Positions 1 through 6,219 are shown, counted from the stretch's first letter. The stretch is 6,950 nt of DNA from Acidimicrobiales bacterium (GCA_030833305.1 JAURHL010000106.1:1-6950); one strand, 5' to 3'. Program-made: numbers and translations. Notes: generated from the sequence alone by a model not told the origin.

Positions 1-216
1 GTTCAGCGCGGTGGCACCCCATCGGCATACGACCGCGTGTTGTCGACGCGATTCGGAGTGGCGGCAGTCGAGGCGATTCATCGTGGTGAATTCGGAGCGA
101 TGGTGGCGTTGCGATGTTCGAAGGTCGTCACCGTCCCGCTGGCCGACGTCGATGGTCGAGCGCGCACCGTGGATCTCGACCTTTATCGCGACGTCGCGAG
201 TATTTTCTTCGGGTGA
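1..216 (+). CDS. pfkA: 6-phosphofructokinase, C-terminal 71 residues (5' end outside window)
   Basis: Frame 1 is open from the first base to a TGA at 214-216. It translates to 71 residues starting VQRGGTPSAYDRVLSTRFG and ending in RDVASIFFG. The QRGG-x-P-x3-DR-x-L-x3-FG block is the hallmark C-terminal motif of PfkA-type phosphofructokinases, where the arginine contributes to fructose-6-phosphate binding. The following segment (AVEAIHRGEFGAMVALR) and the final FFG are typical of actinobacterial members. The enzyme phosphorylates fructose 6-phosphate in cytoplasmic glycolysis. The residues that separate ATP-dependent from PPi-dependent enzymes lie upstream of the window, so the phosphoryl donor cannot be called. 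The gene converges on the GerMN lipoprotein gene with a 28-bp gap. The family is confident; the fragment begins mid-gene. Confidence 0.9.
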   Translation, partial: VQRGGTPSAYDRVLSTRFGVAAVEAIHRGEFGAMVALRCSKVVTVPLADVDGRARTVDLDLYRDVASIFFG

Positions 217-222
217 CGCCGG

Positions 223-244
223 ATTCGTCGAAGCCCCGACGAGT
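223..244. terminator. Candidate bidirectional hairpin terminator between converging genes
   Basis: Bases 223-230 and 237-244 can pair as an 8-bp stem (one G-U wobble in RNA) around the 6-nt loop AAGCCC. The hairpin lies entirely in the 28-bp gap between the pfkA stop and the lipoprotein stop, and abuts the latter. There is no T-tract on either side, which is common for high-GC actinobacteria. Position and symmetry make a terminator plausible, but the stem is short. Confidence 0.4.
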
Positions 245-862
245 TCAACGCTCGGCCTCGACGATCGCGGGGTAATCGGGCTGGGAACTGAGGGCGCGAC
301 CGGGAAAGTCGAACTCGGTCAACGGTCGCGAGGTCAACGTTCCGTCACCCCGGGGCCATTCGGTGGTTTCACCATCGACGACGAGTGAGACGCGGTCGAT
401 TCCTTCGATGTCGACCAGCGTGAGCACGATCTGGGCCACGGCACCCACCAGATCCTCACCGGTCGCCGAGAAGATCGAGGCGGTGATGTTCACCTCCACG
501 GTGCCCGAGGCCACGAAGCCGGCCGAGATGATTCGCGTGTCGCGGGGAATCGCCGTTCGCAGTCCGGAACCTTGTTCATCGTCGGTCGGCCCCTCGAGGA
601 GTACCCGCATCGCCGTGGTCGGGTCGAGGCTGAGATCCCGTTGAACCGCGACCAGGACGGAGGTCCCCGATGCGTCGGAGCGCTGCAGATAAACGCGGCC
701 GATTCCGGTCGTCCGGCTCTCGGTTCCCGGGCCGTCGTTGTCGACTCTCAGCGGATCCTCGGCGATCGGCCGCGGAGTCGACTCGGCATCGAGAGAGCAC
801 CCCGTGAACGCGAAGACGGTGAGGCCGACGACCAATGCACGGTCGAACACGCGCTTCGTCAC
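245..862 (-). CDS. GerMN-domain lipoprotein, reduced LpqB-like partner of the adjacent kinase
   Basis: The product is 205 aa from a GTG start. Residues 5-21 form a short basic-then-hydrophobic signal peptide ending in AFTGC, with Cys22 as the predicted lipidation site; Phe at -3 is slightly atypical. A low-complexity linker runs to about residue 52. Residues 55-165 fit the GerMN fold: LLEGPTDDE at 88-96, a GLRTAIPRDTRI-like segment at 100-111, then VEVNIT, an AQIVLTL helix and VSLVVDGE at 158-165. The tail WPRGDGTLT is usual after this domain. The start overlaps the kinase stop as GTGA (859-862), implying translational coupling. In mycobacteria the third gene after mtrA-mtrB is lpqB, a lipoprotein with GerMN plus a C-terminal beta-propeller that interacts with the MtrB sensor. 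Here the propeller is absent. The GerMN lipoprotein call is strong; the LpqB-like role is inferred from synteny. Confidence 0.85.
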   Translation of the reverse strand: MTKRVFDRALVVGLTVFAFTGCSLDAESTPRPIAEDPLRVDNDGPGTESRTTGIGRVYLQRSDASGTSVLVAVQRDLSLDPTTAMRVLLEGPTDDEQGSGLRTAIPRDTRIISAGFVASGTVEVNITASIFSATGEDLVGAVAQIVLTLVDIEGIDRVSLVVDGETTEWPRGDGTLTSRPLTEFDFPGRALSSQPDYPAIVEAER

Positions 863-2319
863 GATCGCTCCGCCGGTAGTTCGATGACGAAGCGTGCTCC
901 ATCGAGTCCGTCGGGACGATCGTCCACCCAGACCCGCCCACGGTGCAGGCGCACGTGCTCGTCGACGAGAGCCAGACCGAGGCCCGCCCCCTCGGAGCCG
1001 CTTCGTCGCCCGGCGACTCCGCCGCGCGCGAAACGCTCGAAGATGAGTTCGCGTTCGCTCGGTGCCACGCCGGGGCCACGATCCTCCACCGTGATCCAGA
1101 TGTTCGTGATCGTTTCGCCGCCGTCGTCGTCGGGGACGAACACGTCGACTTCCATCTCTCCGCCGCCGTACGAGCGACCGTTGTCGATGAGGTTCGCGAT
1201 GACGCGGGCCAGTCGACGCCGATCCCCGCGGATCAGCACGTCCTCGGCATCGGGGGCCACGCGCACCGGTGTTTCGGCGGCACTGCTGATGCCCACGGCT
1301 TGGCGGACGAACTCGCCGACCAGTAGTTCCTCGACAACCAACTTCACCCCTCCCGCATCGAGTCGGGAGATCTCGAGCAGGTCCTCGACCAAACCCTGGA
1401 ATCGGGCGACGTCGGCGACCATCAAATCGAGGGCCGCTTGGGTTCGCTCGGGTAGTTCGTCGCGACGGGCCTGCATGACCTCGACCGATGCCTTGAGTGT
1501 TTGCAGTGGCGAACGAAGTTCGTGGCTCACGTCGGACGTGAAGCGGGTGTCGCGTTCGACGCGTTGCTCCAGAGCCATTGCCATGGCGTTGAACGAGGTG
1601 GTGAGCGCGGCGAGATCGGGATCATTCGATTCGACGAGACGCGTGTCCAGTCGACCGCCGGCGATGGCTTGGGCCGCCTGGCTGGCGGCGACGAGAGGGC
1701 GCACGGCTCGAGAGGCGGCGATGGCCCCGAGCACGATGCCGACGAGGGTGGTGATCCCGGCGGCGAAGATCAACGCCAGACCGACGCTGTTGAGCGTCGA
1801 TCGGACGTCGTCGATGGTGGGAAACTCGAAGTAGGCGCCGTCGACTTCGGTGAGCGGAACGCCGACGAGGATCACGAGTTCACCGTCGACCTCGGTTCGC
1901 ATCACCGAGGGCCGACGTTGCTCGAGCACGGCGGTGAGCATGGATGGGGGAATCGCGGTGGAGGAGAATCGCGCATCGTCTCCCGTCCACGTTCCTCGGA
2001 AGTAGACGAGCGGACGGTCGGCCCCGAGTCGCTCGATGGCGGCCTGCACGTTGGTGGGATTCGAGGTCAGGTCGGATTGCAGTCGCTCTGCACCCTGGTA
2101 CACCTTGGTGATCGCGGTCGACTCTCGCTCGTCCACCAGGTTCGATCGCGTGAAGTTGTACGTGGACAGTGCGAGGAAGGTGGAAAGCACCAAACTTCCG
2201 AGACCGAAGGTGGCCAGGATGCGGGTACGCAATCCGAATGATCGACGACGTGGGCGGCGCGCCCGTCGTTCGGGACGGCGGTTGTGATCGACCGGGTCCG
2301 CGGCATCGACGGCCTCCAC
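859..2319 (-). CDS. mtrB: MtrB-like membrane sensor histidine kinase
   Basis: I chose the GTG at 2319, five bases after the response-regulator stop, giving 486 aa. The frame stays open further upstream, but that part would lie inside the regulator gene. An arginine-rich N-terminus (residues 14-26) precedes TM1 (about 33-53). An extracytoplasmic sensor loop spans about 54-177, then TM2 (about 178-200) and HAMP (about 200-252). The HisKA H-box is SHELRSPL, with His266 as the phosphoacceptor. The N-box keeps both asparagines (Asn376, Asn380) but reads NLIDNGRSYG where NLxxNAxKY is usual. The G1 box is DRGPGV (413-418), the F box IFERF (426-430), and the G2 box GAGLGL (444-449). The H-box region and the VEDLLEISRLDAG segment match MtrB of actinobacteria, a sensor tied to envelope and division control. 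It should autophosphorylate and act on the adjacent regulator. The HK call is certain; MtrB orthology rests on similarity plus synteny. Confidence 0.88.
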   Translation of the reverse strand: MEAVDAADPVDHNRRPERRARRPRRRSFGLRTRILATFGLGSLVLSTFLALSTYNFTRSNLVDERESTAITKVYQGAERLQSDLTSNPTNVQAAIERLGADRPLVYFRGTWTGDDARFSSTAIPPSMLTAVLEQRRPSVMRTEVDGELVILVGVPLTEVDGAYFEFPTIDDVRSTLNSVGLALIFAAGITTLVGIVLGAIAASRAVRPLVAASQAAQAIAGGRLDTRLVESNDPDLAALTTSFNAMAMALEQRVERDTRFTSDVSHELRSPLQTLKASVEVMQARRDELPERTQAALDLMVADVARFQGLVEDLLEISRLDAGGVKLVVEELLVGEFVRQAVGISSAAETPVRVAPDAEDVLIRGDRRRLARVIANLIDNGRSYGGGEMEVDVFVPDDDGGETITNIWITVEDRGPGVAPSERELIFERFARGGVAGRRSGSEGAGLGLALVDEHVRLHRGRVWVDDRPDGLDGARFVIELPAERS

Positions 2320-2324
2320 GGTCG

Positions 2325-3005
2325 TCAGGCCTGCAATCGGTAGCCGAGACCGCGCACCGTCACGACATGGCGAGGATTCGCCGGATCGAGTTCCACTTTC
2401 GTTCGCAGACGTCGAACGTGGACGTCGACGAGACGTCCGTCCCCGAAGTATCCGTATCCCCACACGTGGTCCAACAGTTGCTCGCGACTGAACACCTTGC
2501 CGGGGCTCTGCGCCAACTCGCACAGCAGACGAAACTCGGTCTTGGTGAGATGGATCTCGGTGCCGTCGCGCACCACTTTGCCCTCGTCGGGTATCACCTC
2601 GAGGTCTCCGAACACCAGCTTGGGATGCGCGGGGTGCGCCGGACGGGCGCGGCGCAACAACGCACGAATTCGGGCCGAGAGTTCCTTGGGGGCGAAGGGC
2701 TTCGTCAGATAATCGTCGGCTCCCGCCTCGAGTCCGGCGACCACATCGTGCGTGTCGGCGCGGGCGGTGACCATGACGATGGGAACGTCACTCGAACGCC
2801 GAATGGTCCGACACAGTTCGAATCCGTCGATTCCGGGCAACATGATGTCGATCAGAACGACGTCGGCCGGCTCGCGCAGGAAGATGACGACGGCCTCTTC
2901 GCCACTGGCGGCTTCGTCGACCACCCAACCCTCGTCCTCGAGGGCCAATCTCACGGCAGTGCGGATTCGCTCGTCGTCTTCGACCGCCAGGATTCGGGTG
3001 CCCAC
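2325..3005 (-). CDS. mtrA: MtrA-like OmpR-family response regulator
   Basis: From the GTG at 3005 the product is 226 aa, beginning MGTRILAVEDDE. It has a receiver domain (residues 3-118) with acidic pocket Asp10/Asp11, phosphoacceptor Asp53 in LIDIMLPG, Thr80 and Lys102 (TKPF). A short HPAHP linker (about 123-127) leads to an OmpR/PhoB winged helix (about 129-226) with TKTEFRLL, SREQLL, RLVDVHVRRLR and TVRGLGYR. The length and the ADDYLTKPFAPKELSARIRA region match MtrA of mycobacteria and corynebacteria. Phosphorylation by the downstream kinase should drive DNA binding. A TTG at 3035 in the same frame is an alternative start, adding ten residues. The GTG is preferred because the protein then begins at the usual place before the first beta strand. 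A GGAGG at 3007-3011 is only one base from that GTG, so the start is unsettled. Family is certain; the MtrA name is strongly suggested by the operon. Confidence 0.88.
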   Translation of the reverse strand: MGTRILAVEDDERIRTAVRLALEDEGWVVDEAASGEEAVVIFLREPADVVLIDIMLPGIDGFELCRTIRRSSDVPIVMVTARADTHDVVAGLEAGADDYLTKPFAPKELSARIRALLRRARPAHPAHPKLVFGDLEVIPDEGKVVRDGTEIHLTKTEFRLLCELAQSPGKVFSREQLLDHVWGYGYFGDGRLVDVHVRRLRTKVELDPANPRHVVTVRGLGYRLQA

Positions 3006-3051
3006 CCCTCCATCTTGCCCGATGGCGAGGGCCAACGGGCGTCTCGGCGTT

Positions 3052-3843
3052 TCAGGATGTTCGCTGCAGATGTTGGATGAGCGCCGAGTGAATACCCGGT
3101 GCGCACACGACCGTCTCGCTCGGCCGTACCTCGCCTCCGGCGAAATCGGACGAACGAGCCCCGGCCTCGGTGGCGATCAAGAGACCGGCGGCGAGATCCC
3201 AGGACTGCAAATGCTCCTCGAAGTAGGCATCCACTCGACCACACGCGACGTGGCACAGATCGATCGCGGCCGCTCCGAGTCGACGGATGTCTCGAACGTG
3301 CGGGAGCAACGCTCCGACACGGGCTCCCTGGATACGCCGGCGCTCGGAGTCGTACGAGAACCCGGTGGCCACCAGCGCGGTGTCGAGTGTCGTGCCGGTG
3401 GAACACCTGATGGGAGTCGAGCCGAGGAACGCTCCACGACCCCGAGCGGCGGTGAACAGCTCACGCGACTCCGGCACGAACACGGCTCCGACCAACGGTC
3501 CCGTGGAATCCGCGGCGGCGATGGAGACCGCGTAGCCCCCCAGTCCGTAGAGGAAGTTCGTCGTTCCGTCGATGGGGTCGATGTACCAGTCGATGCCCGA
3601 GGTGCCGTCGAATCGTGCACCCTCTTCTCCGACGATGCCGTCGTGGGGTCGGGTGACACGTAGGGCCTCGACGATGAGAGATTCCGACGCCGAGTCCCAT
3701 CGGGTCACCATGTCGGTGGCGGTGGATTTCGTTCGAGCACCGAGGTTTCCGGTGCGTCGTCCGTTGGCCACCAGATCACCGGCCTCCCGCGCCAACCGCG
3801 CGGCGAGGTTGACGAGGTTCGTGGGCGCGTTGTCGGTGGTCAT
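3052..3843 (-). CDS. Inositol-monophosphatase-family phosphatase (SuhB/HisN-like)
   Basis: The ATG at 3843 gives 263 aa, the normal family length; the upstream extension of this frame overlaps the neighbouring gene and looks non-coding. The Mg2+ site is intact: GEEG at 72-75 (Glu73), DPIDGTTNF at 89-97 (Asp89, Asp92) and WDLAAG at 215-220 (Asp216). The fold should hydrolyse a phosphomonoester such as inositol 1-phosphate in the cytoplasm. Family members also include histidinol-phosphatase (HisN), fructose-1,6-bisphosphatase and PAP phosphatase, and motifs alone do not separate these. The adjacent mannolipid-donor gene favours an inositol role, supplying inositol for phosphatidylinositol. The gene lies 10 bp after the small membrane-protein gene and upstream of mtrA, so it is probably co-transcribed with both. 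No strong Shine-Dalgarno is visible. Enzyme family is confident; substrate is open. Confidence 0.88.
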   Translation of the reverse strand: MTTDNAPTNLVNLAARLAREAGDLVANGRRTGNLGARTKSTATDMVTRWDSASESLIVEALRVTRPHDGIVGEEGARFDGTSGIDWYIDPIDGTTNFLYGLGGYAVSIAAADSTGPLVGAVFVPESRELFTAARGRGAFLGSTPIRCSTGTTLDTALVATGFSYDSERRRIQGARVGALLPHVRDIRRLGAAAIDLCHVACGRVDAYFEEHLQSWDLAAGLLIATEAGARSSDFAGGEVRPSETVVCAPGIHSALIQHLQRTS

Positions 3844-3853
3844 CGCACGCTCG

Positions 3854-4117
3854 TCAACTCGGGCGATCGGAGATGGAGCGCCATTCTCCGATCGCCCGCA
3901 GGACGAGAATGGCGACAATCGCCGTTCCCCCGGCGGTGACGATCGCTCCAACCAGCAGACCGACGCCCAAGATGACGTCGCTGGCGTTCTCCGCTTGGAT
4001 GTCGACGAGGGCGTATCCGATCAGCGCACCGGCCACCCCGCCCACGAGGATCGAAACGAATGCGAGGACGCGAGCCAGTGGTGAGGGAAGTGCGGAAAGC
4101 GGTCGTTCGGTCACCAT
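3854..4117 (-). CDS. Small two-helix membrane protein, first gene of the mtr-containing operon
   Basis: This encodes 87 aa from an ATG at 4117. I do not recognise the family. Two hydrophobic segments are clear: about residues 17-38, glycine-rich (VGGVAGALIGYAL), and about 49-74 (VILGVGLLVGAIV onward). They are joined by a short polar loop (DIQAENASD). The small-residue spacing in helix 1 would suit helix packing or oligomerisation. Both termini are short and polar, ending EWRSISDRPS. The hydrophobic pattern, the 10-bp gap to the phosphatase gene and a -10 element placed for a leaderless start support a real gene. It is the first gene of the five-gene minus-strand run, so its promoter probably serves mtrA, mtrB and the lipoprotein as well. 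No function is assigned. Confidence 0.75.
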   Translation of the reverse strand: MVTERPLSALPSPLARVLAFVSILVGGVAGALIGYALVDIQAENASDVILGVGLLVGAIVTAGGTAIVAILVLRAIGEWRSISDRPS

Positions 4118-4123
4118 GGCGAC

Positions 4124-4129
4124 ATCGTA
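4124..4129 (-). promoter_or_regulatory. -10 element for the minus-strand operon (leaderless start at 4117)
   Basis: On the minus strand TACGAT fits the actinobacterial TANNNT -10 consensus. Six bases (GTCGCC) separate it from the ATG at 4117, so transcription would begin at or next to the start codon. No convincing -35 hexamer or Shine-Dalgarno is visible, which agrees with leaderless expression. It overlaps the plus-strand -10 by two bases. Confidence 0.5.
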
Positions 4130-4133
4130 GGCT
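4128..4133 (+). promoter_or_regulatory. -10 element for the ppm1-dinB operon (leaderless start at 4141)
   Basis: TAGGCT is a good actinobacterial TANNNT -10 element. Seven bases separate it from the GTG at 4141, so the transcript would start at the initiation codon. There is no Shine-Dalgarno before that GTG and no obvious -35. Its TA is shared, on the opposite strand, with the -10 of the divergent operon. Confidence 0.5.
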
Positions 4134-4140
4134 CGAGTCC

Positions 4141-4893
4141 GTGGAATCGAATGGTCGTCGTGCGGTGGTGGTGATTCCCACCTTCAACGAGGCCGGAAAC
4201 GTCGAACGCCTCCTCGAGGGGATTCGGGCCGTCGTCGACGTCGAGATTCTCGTGGTGGACGATGCCAGTCCCGATGGAACCGCGGACATCGTCGAGCGAT
4301 ACGCCGAACGTTGTGGGGGAGACATCACCGTGTTGCGTCGACCCGGCAAGTCGGGTCTCGGAACGGCGTATCGAGCCGGATTCTCCGAGGTTCTTCGTGC
4401 GGGAGATCGAGTCTGTGTTCAGATGGATGCCGACCTCTCCCACGACCCGGCCTATCTTCCCGCTCTGATCTCGGCGGTCGAACTCGGTGCCGACGCATCG
4501 ATCGGGAGTCGGTACGTGCCCGGAGGTCGCATCGAGAACTGGCCCCGTTTGCGGTTGTTCTTGTCGCGTTGGGGCAATCGATACGCCGCCGGAATGCTCG
4601 GTCTGGCGGTGAACGATGCCACCAGTGGATACCGGGCGTATTCCCCGAACCTGCTGCGGCGCATCGACGTGGACTCGGTGAGGGCCGAGGGCTACGGATT
4701 TCAGATCGAGATGACCCACCGTGCGGTCCGAAGCGGTGCTCGCATCGTGGAGGTTCCGATCACGTTCGTGGATCGTGTGGTGGGTGAGAGCAAGTTGAGC
4801 CACCACATCATCAACGAAGCCTTCGGCTTGGTGAATCGTTTGTGGTTCACCGATCGACTGCTCCGACGATTCCGGTCTGGTGGACGTCGCTGA
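4141..4893 (+). CDS. ppm1: Polyprenol-phosphate mannosyltransferase (Ppm/DPM1 catalytic domain, GT2)
   Basis: From the GTG at 4141 the product is 250 aa, the size of a stand-alone Dpm1/Ppm catalytic domain. The GT-A fold begins with VVVIPTFNEAGN (9-20), then ILVVDDASPDGT (36-47), the metal-binding DxD in QMDADLSHDP (Asp96, Asp98), GSRYVPGG (122-129) followed by ENWPRLRLFLSR, the SGYRAY block (162-167), and VPITFVDRVVGESKLS (205-220). This ordered set is diagnostic for transfer of mannose from GDP-mannose to polyprenyl phosphate on the inner membrane face. The product is the donor for lipoglycan and protein O-mannosylation. The apolipoprotein N-acyltransferase domain fused to Ppm1 in some mycobacteria is absent, and no membrane helix is evident. 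The earlier ATG at 4060 would run across the divergent gene, so the GTG is preferred. The dinB start lies 5 nt downstream, so the two are probably one operon. Confidence 0.88.
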   Translation: MESNGRRAVVVIPTFNEAGNVERLLEGIRAVVDVEILVVDDASPDGTADIVERYAERCGGDITVLRRPGKSGLGTAYRAGFSEVLRAGDRVCVQMDADLSHDPAYLPALISAVELGADASIGSRYVPGGRIENWPRLRLFLSRWGNRYAAGMLGLAVNDATSGYRAYSPNLLRRIDVDSVRAEGYGFQIEMTHRAVRSGARIVEVPITFVDRVVGESKLSHHIINEAFGLVNRLWFTDRLLRRFRSGGRR

Positions 4894-4898
4894 ACATC

Positions 4899-6200
4899 AT
4901 GTCGTCTCCGACGCTGCGCACCATCCTGCACGTCGACATGGATGCCTTCTACGTGTCGGTGGAAATGCGTCGGCATCCCGAACTCGCCGGTCGACCGGTG
5001 GTCGTCGGGGGGTCCGGGGCGCGAGGAGTGGTGGCGGCGGCGAACTACGAAGCCCGGCGATACGGAGTCTTCTCGGCGATGTCGTCATCCAAGGCGCGTC
5101 GATTGTGCCCCGACGCGGTGTTCCTGTCCGGCGACCACTCGTTGTACGCCGAGGTGAGTCGTCAGGTGCACGAGATTTTCGCGGATTTCACCCCGCACAT
5201 CGAGCCGATCGCCCTCGACGAGGCCTTCCTCGACGTGACCGGTGCGCGGAATTTGTTCGGCGATGGAACGACCATCGGGCATCTCGTCAGGAACCGCATC
5301 ACCGACGAACTCGAGCTTCCCTGCAGCGTGGGTGTGGCCTCCTCCAAGTTCATCGCGAAGTTGGCATCTAAGCGCGCCAAACCCATCGTCAGTGCGGGGG
5401 CGATCCAACCGGGTCCGGGGGTGCTCGAGATCGTCTCCGGGGCCGAATTGGAGTTCCTGCATCCCCTGCCGGTGCAGGCTCTGTGGGGCGTCGGCCCCGT
5501 CACCTTCACGAAACTGGAGCGCATCGGAGTTCGGCGCGTGGGCGACCTGGTGGCCCTGGGTCGCGATGCGCTCGAGGTGGCGGTCGGACGCTCCGCCGGA
5601 CGGCATCTCTTCGACCTCGCCAACGGCATCGATCATCGACCGGTGGAGTCGACCCGTGACGTGAAGTCCATCAGCCATGAGGAGACCTTCGCGCACGACA
5701 TCACCGACCGCGAGTCGATGCGGATCGAGGTCGTCCGTCTGGCCGAAGCCGTGGCAACCAGATTGCGACGACATGGTTCGGCCGCCCGCACCATTCATCT
5801 CAAGGTTCGCTTCGCCAACTTCGAGAACATCACCCGATCGATCACGCCGGGCTCGCCGGTGTCCTCGGCGCCAGCGTTGGTGAGGGCCCTCGACGAGATC
5901 CTCGGGGCCATCGATCCATCCAACGGGGTTCGGTTGGTGGGGGTCGGGGTGTCCGGATTCGTGGAGCCGGTCGAACAATTGTCATTGCTCGATCTCACCG
6001 ACGAGGGCGGCCGGCGCTCCACGGCCGACACCGATCGTGATTGGTCGCCGGCCAGTTCCGCGGTCGATCGCATCCGCGATCGGTTCGGAAGAGACGCGAT
6101 CAATCCGGCCAGTGTTTTGCGGGACCGGGGTTCGAATCCGGGCGCCCGACCGTGGGGCCCCAACGAGGCCGACGACGCCGGCGGGGCCGAGTCGGTGTGA
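4899..6200 (+). CDS. dinB: DNA polymerase IV (Y-family translesion polymerase)
   Basis: The ATG at 4899 gives 433 aa and starts just before the conserved HVDMDAFYVSVE. Catalytic acids are Asp13 (DMDAFY) and Asp107/Glu108 (ALDEAFLD). Tyr18 is at the steric-gate position that excludes ribonucleotides. Fingers residues YEARRYGVFSAM lie at 50-61, the palm SVGVASSKFIAK at 143-154, and the thumb helix-hairpin-helix LWGVGP onward at 195-217. The little finger begins near KSISHEETF (256-264). A beta-clamp-binding motif, QLSLLDL (360-366), is followed by about 67 more residues containing AVDRIRDRFGRDAINPASVL. Such a tail occurs in other bacterial Pol IV proteins. The enzyme performs error-prone bypass synthesis. 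It follows ppm1 by 5 nt with only a weak, distant purine run, suggesting coupled translation. No CGAAC-N4-GTTCG SOS box is visible before the operon. All key residues are intact. Confidence 0.95.
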   Translation: MSSPTLRTILHVDMDAFYVSVEMRRHPELAGRPVVVGGSGARGVVAAANYEARRYGVFSAMSSSKARRLCPDAVFLSGDHSLYAEVSRQVHEIFADFTPHIEPIALDEAFLDVTGARNLFGDGTTIGHLVRNRITDELELPCSVGVASSKFIAKLASKRAKPIVSAGAIQPGPGVLEIVSGAELEFLHPLPVQALWGVGPVTFTKLERIGVRRVGDLVALGRDALEVAVGRSAGRHLFDLANGIDHRPVESTRDVKSISHEETFAHDITDRESMRIEVVRLAEAVATRLRRHGSAARTIHLKVRFANFENITRSITPGSPVSSAPALVRALDEILGAIDPSNGVRLVGVGVSGFVEPVEQLSLLDLTDEGGRRSTADTDRDWSPASSAVDRIRDRFGRDAINPASVLRDRGSNPGARPWGPNEADDAGGAESV

Positions 6201-6219
6201 CATACCTCCGCGACGTGCG

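Noticed and set aside
11..388. 125-codon plus-strand frame across the pfkA end and lipoprotein gene
   Set aside because: It is out of frame with the clear PfkA C-terminus and runs into the opposite-strand lipoprotein gene.
1510..1522. CGAAC-GAA-GTTCG, resembling an actinobacterial SOS/LexA box
   Set aside because: The half-site spacing is 3 rather than 4 bases, and it lies inside the kinase coding region, away from any start.
572..1834. 420-codon plus-strand open frame opposite the kinase and lipoprotein genes
   Set aside because: Its product is Ser/Arg/Thr-rich with no domain pattern. It is antisense to a kinase with intact motifs, and long antisense frames are expected at this GC and codon use.
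2169..3663. Two 303-codon plus-strand frames (2169-3080 and 2752-3663) opposite the regulator and phosphatase genes
   Set aside because: Both are shadows of well-supported minus-strand genes. Their products show no recognisable fold and no start or RBS support.
4060..4140. Upstream ATG extension of the mannosyltransferase gene
   Set aside because: It would overlap the start of the divergent membrane-protein gene. The residues before VESNGRR do not belong to the GT2 fold, and the GTG at 4141 sits at a -10-spaced position.
5085..5978. 297-codon minus-strand frame opposite dinB
   Set aside because: It is antisense to a polymerase with all catalytic motifs. The His/Gly/Asp-rich product looks like a reverse-complement translation.
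6050..6150. Possible tRNA gene, because of a T-arm-like core
   Set aside because: No acceptor, D or anticodon arm can be formed around it, and the region is in-frame dinB coding sequence.
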